A DNA stretch of 29,657 bases from a virus. The translations under genes were made by a program, and so were the position numbers. The DNA lies in the IMG/VR virus record IMGVR_UViG_3300030002_000088, positions 1 through 29,657 of that record. One strand, 5' to 3'. The notes under the pieces are model-generated. The model worked only from the letters and a program-made list of their open reading frames with translations, searched no databases and was not told where the DNA came from. Position 1 is the stretch's first letter, and every line of letters starts with the position of its first letter. Below are positions 14,846-23,198 of the stretch, one piece after another.

Positions 14846-15280
14846 ATGAAAAAGTTTTTTGCAATTATAGTATTGATGCTTGCCGTTGCCGTTGCTTCGG
14901 CTCAATCGACAACCCCACGTTTTGGGACTTTGAAAAGTCAGGATAACACCGGACGTAATTTGACTTATGGTTATATTGTTGCAACCGATGCAGCAGGCTT
15001 TGATAGTTTGAAAACAGCCCCAAAAAACTACGAAACAATTTACAACTTGACAATCTCAACCGATAGTTTGCGTTTTGGCTCGCCATCGCTTACTCAATGT
15101 TATACTGGTGATATTATCAAAATAATTGTACAGGGCACAGCAACCGGGAAAAAACTAACATTCAAATCGCCTAACATTGTCGGGCAAGGGACATTAACCA
15201 CTACTACAAAATTAAAAGCGGTTGTTGCGTTCATTTTTGACGGCGCAAAGTGGATTGAAATGTACAGACTAGCTCAATAA
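14846..15280 (+). CDS. Exported beta-rich protein between capsid and tail genes
   Basis: This 144-aa protein has a clear Sec signal peptide, MKKFFAIIVLMLAVAVASAQ, with a likely cut after ASA (residue 19). There is no lipobox Cys. The mature protein is Thr/Gly-rich; GDIIKIIVQGTATGKKLTFK followed later by VVAFIFDGAKWIEMYR resembles the C-terminal beta domain of fibre or decoration proteins. An exported product in the middle of the virion genes is odd. It could be a host-surface modifier or exclusion factor, or a decoration protein whose signal-like N-terminus has another use. Confidence 0.7.
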   Translation: MKKFFAIIVLMLAVAVASAQSTTPRFGTLKSQDNTGRNLTYGYIVATDAAGFDSLKTAPKNYETIYNLTISTDSLRFGSPSLTQCYTGDIIKIIVQGTATGKKLTFKSPNIVGQGTLTTTTKLKAVVAFIFDGAKWIEMYRLAQ

Positions 15281-15282
15281 CC

Positions 15283-15480
15283 ATGAATACGAAAGCAATC
15301 TTTGAGGCATTGCCTCACGTAAACGTTATTTGGGTGAAAGATGGCGAGTTCCATCTACACCCTCATAATGGTGGCGAAAAGATTGAGCGTGGAGAGGAAA
15401 AAACAGAAACAATCAATCAAATCGCAGAAAATGAACCTGTCGACCTGAAACCAATAGGAAGACCTAAAAAAATACAATAA
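15283..15480 (+). CDS. Small protein before the tail sheath
   Basis: This 65-aa protein begins MNTKAIFEALPHVNVIWVKD, continues GEFHLHPHNGGEKIERG, and ends in a Pro/Lys tail (PIGRPKKIQ). Proteins with this IWVxDGEFHLHP pattern occur before the sheath gene in Bacteroidota phages as far as I recall, but I know no function. It sits 2 bp after the exported protein gene and its stop shares a base with the sheath start (TAATG). The His-rich stretch could bind metal; this is speculative. Confidence 0.6.
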   Translation: MNTKAIFEALPHVNVIWVKDGEFHLHPHNGGEKIERGEEKTETINQIAENEPVDLKPIGRPKKIQ

Positions 15481-16997
15481 TGAGAGGCGATATAACATTT
15501 ATTAAAGGTACTGGTTCAAATCGAAGAGTGGCAGCAGGACAGGACTATCTTTCGGGATTAGTTCTTTATACCGGAACGCTACCTTCAGGATTTACTACGA
15601 CTAAAAATATCATCCCGTTTTACTCAATTGTTGACGCTGAAAATGCAGGCATAGTCAATACTTATGCAGACGAAACGAAGGCATCAGGCTCTTATACTGT
15701 TTCAGCAGTTGGGGCGAATGGCGATACCGCTACTGTAAAAGTAACCGAAGCGGATGGTGCGATTGTAAATTTTGGAACTTATACAAAAGTTTCAGGTGAT
15801 ACGACAGTGACTAAGGTGGGTGATGCAATTACCCTTTTGATCAACAACGGCACAAACGTACACGGTTATACGGCTTCAAACAATGCGGGAGCAGTAACAA
15901 TTACCGCGCGCCCATCGTTGGGAGTTTCACTAAACGCAGGAACGCCAATTTCGGTGACATTATCGGCAGGAGCAACTTTAGCGGGTACAATTGTTCAATT
16001 CTCTGCGGGTGTTGGTTCGCCTCTTGCGATGTATCACTATCACATTTCAGAGTTTTTCAGAGCCAATCCGAGCGGGGTGCTTTATGTTGGGATTTTCCCT
16101 GTACCAAGTACCTACACTTTCACTGAGATTACAAGCGTTCAAAACTTTGCAGACGGCTTACTTCGCCAAATCGGGGTTTTCAAAGATGCTGTTTATGCAA
16201 GTGCGGATTTGACTGCTATTCAAGCGGAGGTTTTGGCTAATTGTGACGCAAAACACAAGCCTGTTTCTGTTCTTTATGCAGCTAACTTGAAAGCTACGGC
16301 AGATATAACCGCAATTGCGGACGTGTCAACACTAACAGCCTATAAAACTAGTTCTATTATTGGACAAGACGGAGGCGGTTTAGGTTATCATTTGTATTTG
16401 TCTTTGGGCAAATCAATTACTAACTTAGGAATCGCATTAGGCATGTTGAGTAAATCGGCAGCAAGTGAAGACTTCGGACAACCAATTGATAAGTTTAATT
16501 TGTCGAACGGAACTGAAAACGAAATTCCTGCTTTTGCAAATGGTCAATTGGTATCTTATTTTACTGATACAGCACTTGATGCAATTGATTTGAAACGTCA
16601 TATTTTTGGTATGAAATACACTGGTTACTCAGGGACTTATTTCAACGAAAATCATACTTCGATAACCGTTGCAAGCGATTACGCTTATATTAACGATAAC
16701 CGGGTAATTGATAAAGCAATCAGAGGTATTTATTCGGCTTTGATACCTACGTTAAAAGGCAAATTATATAAGAATGCTGATGGAACATTAATTTCAAGTA
16801 CTATTGCTTATTTGCAGACATTGGCTTTACAGCCACTTTATCAAATGGAACGTGATACTGATTTAAGTGTTGTTTCAGAAAGTGACGTATATATTGATCC
16901 TACTCAGAACGTGAATAACGGAACTTTAATTATTAACATCGTGCTAAATGAAAATGGTATTGCCCGCAATATCACTGTTCCAATTAGCTTTAAATAA
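15480..16997 (+). CDS. Tail sheath protein (DUF2586 type)
   Basis: This 505-aa protein is expected to form the contractile sheath around the tail tube. It has the DUF2586 layout: short N-terminal arm (MRGDITFIKGTGSNRRVA), LVLYTGTLPSG, an inserted Thr/Val/Ala-rich beta domain (residues about 60-175), then the core with YHYHISEFFRANPSGVLYVG, SSIIGQDGGGLG and FNENHTSITVASDYAYINDN. The C-terminal part (RVIDKAIRGIYSALIPTLKG) is the conserved strand-and-helix region used for subunit linkage. It is followed directly by the tube protein, as in all myoviruses. The inserted domain probably faces outward. Confidence 0.85.
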   Translation: MRGDITFIKGTGSNRRVAAGQDYLSGLVLYTGTLPSGFTTTKNIIPFYSIVDAENAGIVNTYADETKASGSYTVSAVGANGDTATVKVTEADGAIVNFGTYTKVSGDTTVTKVGDAITLLINNGTNVHGYTASNNAGAVTITARPSLGVSLNAGTPISVTLSAGATLAGTIVQFSAGVGSPLAMYHYHISEFFRANPSGVLYVGIFPVPSTYTFTEITSVQNFADGLLRQIGVFKDAVYASADLTAIQAEVLANCDAKHKPVSVLYAANLKATADITAIADVSTLTAYKTSSIIGQDGGGLGYHLYLSLGKSITNLGIALGMLSKSAASEDFGQPIDKFNLSNGTENEIPAFANGQLVSYFTDTALDAIDLKRHIFGMKYTGYSGTYFNENHTSITVASDYAYINDNRVIDKAIRGIYSALIPTLKGKLYKNADGTLISSTIAYLQTLALQPLYQMERDTDLSVVSESDVYIDPTQNVNNGTLIINIVLNENGIARNITVPISFK

Positions 16998-17003
16998 AAT
17001 ATT

Positions 17004-17414
17004 ATGGCACTTATAAACGGAGTTAATTATTCATGGTCGAGTATTCAGGTTGTTTTATTCGGTGTTCCGGTTCAAGGTATCGTTTCAATTGAATACAAGA
17101 AGAAACAAGCGAAAACTAACAACTACGGAGCAGGGAAGAAACCTGTAAGTCGTGGTTACGGACGTGAGGAGTATGATGGTTCAATTGAAATCTACACGGA
17201 CGAATGGAAAAAAATCATTGCAGCTTCACCAAATCGCAACCCTTTGGAGATTAGCTGGTTCGATATTCCAGTACTTTACGGAAATTCTTTGGCAGATGCA
17301 ACAAGTGATACCCTTTTAGCGGTTGAATTTATGGAAGACCCATTTTCAGCAAAAGAAGGCGACACCAAGCTAACAGTGAAAATCCCTTTAATAATAGGGG
17401 ACATTAAAAAATAA
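17004..17414 (+). CDS. Tail tube protein
   Basis: This 136-aa protein directly follows the sheath. It shows GVPVQGIVSIEYKKKQAKTN, NYGAGKKPVSRGYGREEYDG and SIEIYTDEW, a pattern typical of contractile-tail tube proteins with a beta-sandwich fold and a long loop. It ends with a strand-rich LTVKIPLIIGDIKK. Length is normal for tube proteins. A small terminator-like hairpin (17434-17461) follows, which would reduce transcription of the chaperone gene relative to the tube gene. Confidence 0.82.
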   Translation: MALINGVNYSWSSIQVVLFGVPVQGIVSIEYKKKQAKTNNYGAGKKPVSRGYGREEYDGSIEIYTDEWKKIIAASPNRNPLEISWFDIPVLYGNSLADATSDTLLAVEFMEDPFSAKEGDTKLTVKIPLIIGDIKK

Positions 17415-17433
17415 CTTTCCTTGCTTTCTGTTT

Positions 17434-17461
17434 CCGTCACTCTTTCGGGGGTGGCGGTTTT
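17434..17461 (+). terminator. Weak Rho-independent terminator or attenuating hairpin
   Basis: CCGTCAC (17434-17440) pairs with GTGGCGG (17451-17457), including one T-G pair, with loop TCTTTCGGGG and only four T after the stem. It probably gives partial termination between the highly expressed tube gene and the chaperone gene. Confidence 0.65.
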
Positions 17462-17488
17462 CAGAAAACAAATTTAAAAAACAGAAAA

Positions 17489-18105
17489 ATGAAAAAAACA
17501 GAAAACATTCAAGAAATTACAGCAGAAGAAATTAACGTTGTAAATCCATCGGAAGAAATTGCATTAACGGTAAGTTTGCCTGTTGAATTGGTGGAGAAGG
17601 AAATCGCCACATTAGAGCAGAATTGCGTTACTTTAGCAGCAAAACACAAAGTATCAAAAGTACATGTTTATGTAGGTTTGGGTGCAAATAACGAGCGTGT
17701 AGTTGGCTATTTGAAAGAACCAAGTTACTTGCAGAAAATTTACGCAATGGATAAAATGAACTCACAAGGTTTATTTTCATCATCCGAAGAAATGCGTAGT
17801 ACCTTGACCTTGAAAGAAGAGTCAGATCCTCGTACTTATTCAGAAGAAAATGATTGCGATGTTTTCCGTTTAGGAATGGCATCAACCGCAATGAGTATTA
17901 TAAACGTTGCAGCAAACGCATTTAAAAAAAAATAGTTGATTCGGAAGCACAGGTTGCACAATCAACTTATCATCAAATGGCAGCCCTCATTCAGGGCTGC
18001 TTGCATATAAACCCAAGCGAACTTACAGAAGATGAATTTTGCGAGGCGTGGGCAAAATCAAAATACCTTGCAGAAGTTTTTTATCAGGCAAAATTTGAAG
18101 AATAG
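17489..18105 (+). CDS. Tail assembly chaperone, with -1 frameshift extension (G/GT type)
   Basis: The 0-frame product is 148 aa and stops at TAG 17933-17935 straight after nine A (17924-17932). The heptamer A-AAA-AAA (17926-17932) is in the correct 0-frame register. A slip of -1 there gives ATA GTT GAT ... and 57 more residues (VDSEAQVAQSTYHQMAALIQ to VFYQAKFEE) to TAG 18103-18105, so the fusion has 205 aa. Position before the tape measure is diagnostic of G/GT chaperones, which coat the tape measure and recruit tube protein. A perfect hairpin lies 47 bases after the slip site. The leader carries AAAAAACAGAAA. Confidence 0.85.
17926..17932 (+). promoter_or_regulatory. Slippery heptamer for -1 programmed frameshift
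   Basis: A AAA AAA lies immediately before the 0-frame TAG in tail-chaperone gene context, and the -1 frame is open to 18105. Both tRNALys can re-pair after the shift. Confidence 0.8.
17980..18000 (+). other. Perfect hairpin downstream of the slippery site
   Basis: GCAGCCCT (17980-17987) and AGGGCTGC (17993-18000) form an 8-bp perfect GC-rich stem with loop CATTC. It is coding sequence in the -1 frame. It starts right after an in-frame ATG (17977-17979) and lies 47 bases beyond the slip site, much further than the usual 5-9. Confidence 0.65.
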
Positions 18106-18108
18106 AGT

Positions 18109-19809
18109 ATGACTAATATAGTAGATTATGTGTTAAATTTAAAGGGGAATCTTGCAGGGGGGTTATCACAAGCCACTTCGCAAGCTACTCAATTAGAATC
18201 AACTCTCGGAGCTGTAAAAGGCATTGCATCCGCTATTGGTTTATCATTTGCCGCTTATCAGGGATTTGCTTTCGTAAAAGAAGGCGTTGAAAAATTCCAT
18301 GAACTTGAACAAGTAACCGCAAAGGTCGAAGCCAACCTCACGGCAACAGGCGAAAAAGCGGGAATGTCAATGGAAGATTTGAAAACAATGGCGAAAGATT
18401 TGTCCTCGAAAATTCAAGCCAGTAGGGTTGATATTACCGACATGCAATCACAGCTTTTGACTTTCCCCTCAATCACAAAGGATGTATTTAATCAATCTAT
18501 GGGATTGGTTGCGGACATTGCTAAACAAACAGGACATGAATTGAAAGAAACGGCAATCATGTACGGTAAGGCATTAGCAGACCCAACAGAGGGGCTTCAA
18601 AAAATGCAACGCTATGGGGTTATTTTGTCCGAACAAGAAAAGACCCGTATCAAACAAATACAGGCAAGCGGTGACTTAATCGGAGCGCAAAAATTCATGA
18701 TGGATGCAATCGCTCATTCCGGTTATGCCGGAGTTGCGGAGGCGATGTTTAACGCTGATCCAATAGCACGATTCAATAAATTAATGGGTAGTGCAAAATT
18801 GGCGATTGGTGAGTATGTAATGGGTATCATCAAAGATGTTATGCCTGCGTTGGAATCATTTGCGGGTGGTGTTAAAGATATTGTTGGATTTATGAAAGAG
18901 CATAGTACTATTATTGGGACTGTGTTAACTTTATATGCGACATATAAAGGCATTATGATAGGGTTAATTGCCTTAGAGAAATTAAATGTCTTTTGGAAAG
19001 GATTGAGTGTAACTGCTAGTGAATTATTATTGGGTTGGGATATGGCACGAGCTACTGGGCTAGGTGTATTAACTTCTGCTCAGTGGGCTTTAAATTTGGC
19101 AATGAATGCAAATCCGATTGGGTTAATTGTAATTGGTGTTGCGGCTTTGATTACTGGAATAATTGCGCTTGTTCGTCATTTTGGAAGTTTCGGGAATGCG
19201 ATGAAACAAATGTGGGAAATAACAAAATCGGTGGTATATAATGTTGTTAAAGTTTTTGCGGGGCTGGGAGGTGTAATATTGGGAGCTGTGACATTGCAAC
19301 CTGACATTATAAAAAGAGGGCTTGATATGGTTATAAGTGCCACTCAGCACGCATCAAGAGAAATATCAACAGCGTGGAATAACACAACCGATAATGTAAT
19401 AGCGAAAGAGGAGTCAAAAGCGAAAAAACTTTCTGATTTGGTGTCTAAAAATAAAATAACTGCCGGGGCGTTATCGAATGCAACATGGCATTTATCACAA
19501 GAATTAGATGCAGAGATAAAAAAGGGAATGATTACGAAAGATGATAAATCTTCGATTATGTCATTAATTCCCAAAAAAACAGGCGCAGCAGGTAATGATG
19601 GGAAAGATGGCAAAGCTGCACCCGCCCCCAAAACAAAAGCCGAAGGGCAAAAGACAATCAACATTCACGTAGCCTATAACGCTCCTTTAATTAAAGATTT
19701 TACAATCTCAACAACGAACATACAAGAAGGACTTGGAAGTCTCAAAGAAAAAGTGAGCGCAATCTTAGTAGGTGCAACGCATGATTCATTAATGGTGGCA
19801 GATTATTAA
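18109..19809 (+). CDS. Tail tape measure protein
   Basis: This 566-aa protein sets tail length and probably leaves the tube during DNA delivery. Helical, Ala/Gln-rich N-terminal segments (GGLSQATSQATQLESTLGAV) are typical. Residues 136-220 (DIAKQTGHELKETAIMYGKA, then PTEGLQKMQRYGVILSE) are the conserved tape-measure core. Hydrophobic segments at about 267-290, 336-356 and 374-397 may insert in the host membrane. The tail end is Lys/Ala/Pro-rich. At roughly 0.15 nm per residue, the tail would be about 85 nm. It begins 3 bp after the frameshift product stop. Confidence 0.9.
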   Translation: MTNIVDYVLNLKGNLAGGLSQATSQATQLESTLGAVKGIASAIGLSFAAYQGFAFVKEGVEKFHELEQVTAKVEANLTATGEKAGMSMEDLKTMAKDLSSKIQASRVDITDMQSQLLTFPSITKDVFNQSMGLVADIAKQTGHELKETAIMYGKALADPTEGLQKMQRYGVILSEQEKTRIKQIQASGDLIGAQKFMMDAIAHSGYAGVAEAMFNADPIARFNKLMGSAKLAIGEYVMGIIKDVMPALESFAGGVKDIVGFMKEHSTIIGTVLTLYATYKGIMIGLIALEKLNVFWKGLSVTASELLLGWDMARATGLGVLTSAQWALNLAMNANPIGLIVIGVAALITGIIALVRHFGSFGNAMKQMWEITKSVVYNVVKVFAGLGGVILGAVTLQPDIIKRGLDMVISATQHASREISTAWNNTTDNVIAKEESKAKKLSDLVSKNKITAGALSNATWHLSQELDAEIKKGMITKDDKSSIMSLIPKKTGAAGNDGKDGKAAPAPKTKAEGQKTINIHVAYNAPLIKDFTISTTNIQEGLGSLKEKVSAILVGATHDSLMVADY

Positions 19810-19811
19810 TT

Positions 19812-20471
19812 ATGAAAAACTATATAATAGACCATAAAAAGCCCATTGGCTTAGCTTTGAATGTTATTAGTGGTTTAAATGAATCATTAGTTCCGAAACG
19901 CCAACCGAGCGAACAACAACAATCTACGAATAAAGATTATGAAATTCCGATTGTAATTACTGACGACGTTCAAAACAATGTCATTAATTACGGAAAATCA
20001 GAGCTTGGAACTGATGTATACTCACAAGTGACATTTGGTACTAGAGCTGGACAAACAGGAAATACGACTTATACCGGTATTGATGGCGTTGTTTACGTTT
20101 TGCCGATTATCACATTTCAAGCTATTCTCGTTTCAGTTTCGTTCCCTCGCAATATCGTTAAGACAGAAATACAAGGGCGAAACGGAACGGTAAAGGAGTA
20201 CATCGGAGAAGGCGATGCAATGATTTCATTCAGAGGTGTTATCACAGGCAAAAACGGACATTATCCCAAAGACGAAGTTAATGCTTTGAAAATGCTTATC
20301 AAAGCCCCTGTTTCTATTCCCGTTGTATCTGATTATCTGAATAATCTTGATATTTACAATATCGTTTTTGATGATCGAAGTTTAGAGCAAGAAGAAGGTG
20401 GTTACTCTTATCAGACATTTAGTTTAAATGCAATGAGTGATTACCCTGTAGAATTACATATTACACAATAA
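19812..20471 (+). CDS. DUF6046 tail/baseplate protein
   Basis: This 219-aa protein matches DUF6046, found after the tape measure in Bacteroidota contractile phages. Signature stretches are VSVSFPRNIVKTEIQGRNGT, VKEYIGEGDAMISFRGVITG, GHYPKDEVNALKMLIKAP and the C-terminal GGYSYQTFSLNAMSDYPVEL. By position it replaces the LysM-containing hub-adaptor proteins (T4 gp53-like, Mu gp43-like) that join tube and hub. It starts 2 bp after the tape measure stop. The hub role is inference. Confidence 0.75.
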   Translation: MKNYIIDHKKPIGLALNVISGLNESLVPKRQPSEQQQSTNKDYEIPIVITDDVQNNVINYGKSELGTDVYSQVTFGTRAGQTGNTTYTGIDGVVYVLPIITFQAILVSVSFPRNIVKTEIQGRNGTVKEYIGEGDAMISFRGVITGKNGHYPKDEVNALKMLIKAPVSIPVVSDYLNNLDIYNIVFDDRSLEQEEGGYSYQTFSLNAMSDYPVELHITQ

Positions 20472-20472
20472 C

Positions 20473-21684
20473 ATGTTTCGAGTAAAAAGCAAAATAATCA
20501 TCACTCAAAAAACACCTTTAAGCGGTGTAGTCAGAAACAAAACATTGCGTTTTGATTTTTGCCATGAGTTATCATGCTCGGATTCTTGGAGGGATTTTAC
20601 CAACGAAGGTAAAGTAATACTTCCAAAAAACATCATTGCTATAAACGATACAAACGGATCAAAAGAGAATTTAAGCGGTTTTAATGTAAATATCGGAGGC
20701 ATTGATTCACCTCTTTTAATGCGGGGGGATGCTATAACAATGGATTACTACTATGTTTATACGCGTAATGGGCAGGAAGTAACAGAGGGGACAGAAACAG
20801 CCACAAGCCACTTGTTTAGCGGGTATATTTCGGAAATTTCATCTAAAAAACCGATTGAGTTTAAATGCGAGGATAATTTTTGGAAGTTAAAACAATTACC
20901 CGCACCGATAAAGACATATCCAAACGGCACGACATTAAAGGCTATTTTAGAGGATTTATTGAAACCTTGGAACAACGCAAACCCAACTAATAAATTCTCC
21001 GTGAAAGAGCTTGGAAGCACGACATTTGGAGAGTTTCGAGTTGGCAATGAGACGGTAGCCGAAGTATTGGGTAGGTTACGCAAAACATATCACTTTGAAA
21101 GCTATTTTAGAGAAAACGTTTTATATATTGGGATTTTTGTTTATGACGAAAGCAAAGCAAATACGCACGTTTTTAAATTTCAAGAAAATATCATTTCTGA
21201 CGAACTTCAATACAAGCGAAAAGAAGATATGGTTCTTTCTATTCTTGCATCAAATCATATTGAAGAAGAAACAGGGCAGACCACAAAAGACGGACACGCA
21301 AAGACAAAAAAGAAACGTATTGAAGTACTGCTCACATTAGAAAACGATAGTGATAAGCCTAGAGAATTTCATAAGCCAGCCGGGGGAGATTATCCGCCAA
21401 ACAGCGGAGGCGAAAGAATGACCATGCAATACCCAATGGCTAAAAATATGGCTGAACTTGTGAACTTGGCAACACAAGAATTAAAAAAGTACTATTATTC
21501 AGGATTTAAAGGAAAATTCACTACCTTTGGCATACCATTCGTTAAGACAGGAGACAATATCAAAATCATTGATCCGGTGCTCAAAGAAAGAAACGGAACT
21601 TATAAATGTAAAAGTGTGAATTATACTTGTGGAATGAATGGCATTAGGCAGGAAATCCAACTGGACTATTTAATAAGAACATGA
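20473..21684 (+). CDS. Baseplate hub protein (gpD/Mu gp44-like)
   Basis: This 403-aa protein follows DUF6046 by one base and overlaps the spike gene (ATGA at 21681). N-terminal beta strands (KTLRFDFCHELSCSDSW) are followed by HLFSGYISEISSKKPIEFKC, which resembles the barrel domains of gpD-type hubs, then GTTLKAILEDLLKPWN, and AEVLGRLRKTYHFESYFREN. The C-terminal half has GIPFVKTGDNIKIIDPVLKE and ends in QEIQLDYLIRT. The fold order supports the trimeric hub that sits under the tube and holds the spike. No lysozyme domain is seen. Confidence 0.75.
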   Translation: MFRVKSKIIITQKTPLSGVVRNKTLRFDFCHELSCSDSWRDFTNEGKVILPKNIIAINDTNGSKENLSGFNVNIGGIDSPLLMRGDAITMDYYYVYTRNGQEVTEGTETATSHLFSGYISEISSKKPIEFKCEDNFWKLKQLPAPIKTYPNGTTLKAILEDLLKPWNNANPTNKFSVKELGSTTFGEFRVGNETVAEVLGRLRKTYHFESYFRENVLYIGIFVYDESKANTHVFKFQENIISDELQYKRKEDMVLSILASNHIEEETGQTTKDGHAKTKKKRIEVLLTLENDSDKPREFHKPAGGDYPPNSGGERMTMQYPMAKNMAELVNLATQELKKYYYSGFKGKFTTFGIPFVKTGDNIKIIDPVLKERNGTYKCKSVNYTCGMNGIRQEIQLDYLIRT

Positions 21685-22220
21685 GCGATAGATCGATTAT
21701 AGAAGCAATTGTAAAAATGTGCGGACTTCATAAAGTCGACAACGTGGTTTATGCGGATGCCTCTGTTGATTCTGTTGATTTACCCACAAGGTCGTGCGCT
21801 TGTACGGTTATAGCAGGACACACAGAATATAAATTGCCAACAGTCAAATTAATGGCAAGTGTTGACGATGGTTTTCTGATTGAGCCTGAATTAAACTCAA
21901 CTGTAAAAGTGATTTTCTCTGTAAATGTAGAGCCTTTTGTCGTACAGTTTTCAGAAATAAAAAATATAACTATATTTGCAAATACAAAGATACAATTTCA
22001 GGATGGTACTTTTGGTGGATTGGTGAAAGCGGGTGAATTAAAAACTCAATTAACCAATCTAAAAAATACAGTCACAGGTATAATAACAGCATTAACAGCG
22101 ATGCAAGCAACATCTTTTGTTGATGCGGGTGCAAGTTGGACAACGGCAAAAGCGACAATCCCAAATATAAGTAATTTTGATTCACTCGAAAATTTAACCG
22201 TTACGCATGGTACGAATTGA
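21681..22220 (+). CDS. Baseplate spike protein (gpV/Mu gp45-like)
   Basis: This 179-aa protein has an OB-fold-like N-terminal part (CACTVIAGHTEYKLPTVKLM, STVKVIFSV) and then KIQFQDGTFGGLVKAGELKT, characteristic of spike proteins of Bacteroidota phages. A helical stretch (QLTNLKNTVTGIITALTAMQ) is followed by a Thr/Asn-rich end. It would form the trimeric needle that pierces the outer membrane. It overlaps both the hub gene (4 bp) and the wedge gene (14 bp). A TATATTTGCAAATA sequence (21971-21984) lies within it and looks like an internal promoter box. Confidence 0.72.
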   Translation: MSDRSIIEAIVKMCGLHKVDNVVYADASVDSVDLPTRSCACTVIAGHTEYKLPTVKLMASVDDGFLIEPELNSTVKVIFSVNVEPFVVQFSEIKNITIFANTKIQFQDGTFGGLVKAGELKTQLTNLKNTVTGIITALTAMQATSFVDAGASWTTAKATIPNISNFDSLENLTVTHGTN

Positions 22221-22500
22221 CCTACAATTACAGGATAACGACATTGTTGTTTTAGACAACGATTTTGTATTGGCTGAGAGCGATTCGCAGCACGTAGAAG
22301 ACACTATTAGCGCAAATGTAGGTTGGTGGAAAGAAAACTATACCGATGGGGTTGGAATTAAGCAATATCTCAAAAGTAAAGATTCGGCAGCATTGATTCG
22401 GGCAATTAAAATGCAATTGTCAAGCGATGGTTATGTTTGCAACCCGATTGTAAGTTTTGAAAATGGACAATTAATAATTAATCCAAATGTTAGTTTATAA
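22207..22500 (+). CDS. gp25/Mu gp46-like baseplate wedge protein
   Basis: This 97-aa protein belongs to the gp25/gpW wedge family. The pattern DNDFVLAESDSQHVEDTISA, then NVGWWKENYTDGVGIKQYLK, then IKMQLSSDGYVCNP is characteristic of Mu gp46-like proteins. It initiates sheath assembly at the baseplate. It overlaps the spike gene by 14 bp and the next gene by 14 bp, so the three are translationally coupled. Size is normal for the family. Confidence 0.85.
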   Translation: MVRIDLQLQDNDIVVLDNDFVLAESDSQHVEDTISANVGWWKENYTDGVGIKQYLKSKDSAALIRAIKMQLSSDGYVCNPIVSFENGQLIINPNVSL

Positions 22501-23197
22501 GGCATTAGAGGGGCAAAGTATTTATGACGTGTGTTTAATGACATACGGCAGACTTGACTTTTTATCCAAACTTATGACTGATAATGGAATTGAAAGCATT
22601 GATTCGCATTTAGTAGGGCAAGATATTAATTATGATGAATCTTTATGTGCGGATTTGCAAACAAATCAATACCTTCAAAACAACAAAATAAATATTTCAA
22701 CTTTGGTGGCTTTGAAAACAAGCTATGAAAATACACTTGGTAGCGGAGATAGATTTTCTTTAATTATATACTCGCAACAAGGGGACATATTTACACATTA
22801 CCCCTTATTGGGAAAGTCTTTTTTAGATGGCATATATGCTACCTATGCAGAAATAGGCGGATATATAAATGGGGATGTTCTAAATTGCTGGTTTAAATTT
22901 GATTTCGGGAGTCGAAAAATAGTTCAAGAAGTAAAATTATATCAAGATATACTTGGCACTCATGGGTACTGGCAATGGCAGGGTAGTGATGATGATATTG
23001 CTTGGGAAAATATTGGAGACAGATTTATTTTAGGGGTAACAGACCCTACAATAGTGCCTATAAAAGGATGTGTGGCGCAAACAATGACAGAATTAAATAA
23101 AAACACAACCGAATATCGTTATTATCGATGTATTGGTTTAAGCGGTAGTGCAAGTGGCGGAGCATATTTAATCGAAATGGAATTTAAAATAAATTGA
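22487..23197 (+). CDS. gpX/LysM-like baseplate protein with C-terminal discoidin-like domain
   Basis: This is a 236-aa two-domain protein. Residues 1-70 (YKALEGQSIYDVCLMTYGRL to QDINYDE) form a small LysM/gpX-like module of the kind that binds the baseplate. Residues about 85-236 look like a F5/8 type C (discoidin) beta-sandwich: WFKFDFGSRKIVQEVKLYQD, GYWQWQGSDDDIAWENIGD, YRYYRCIGLSGSASGG and LIEMEFKIN. Such domains bind sugars. The next gene repeats the first module without the second. The protein may carry a host-glycan-binding tip on the baseplate. Confidence 0.7.
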   Translation: MLVYKALEGQSIYDVCLMTYGRLDFLSKLMTDNGIESIDSHLVGQDINYDESLCADLQTNQYLQNNKINISTLVALKTSYENTLGSGDRFSLIIYSQQGDIFTHYPLLGKSFLDGIYATYAEIGGYINGDVLNCWFKFDFGSRKIVQEVKLYQDILGTHGYWQWQGSDDDIAWENIGDRFILGVTDPTIVPIKGCVAQTMTELNKNTTEYRYYRCIGLSGSASGGAYLIEMEFKIN

Positions 23198-23198
23198 A

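Noticed and set aside
17977-18105. Separate small gene starting at ATG 17977
   Set aside because: The frame is open back to the slippery site with continuous coding character, so the frameshift product explains it better, though an internal start cannot be excluded.
21971-21984. TATATTTGCAAATA as an internal promoter with palindrome
   Set aside because: It matches the -7 consensus and contains a 12-bp palindrome, but lies inside the spike gene with no nearby start; in such AT-rich DNA it may be chance. Noted in the spike entry only.
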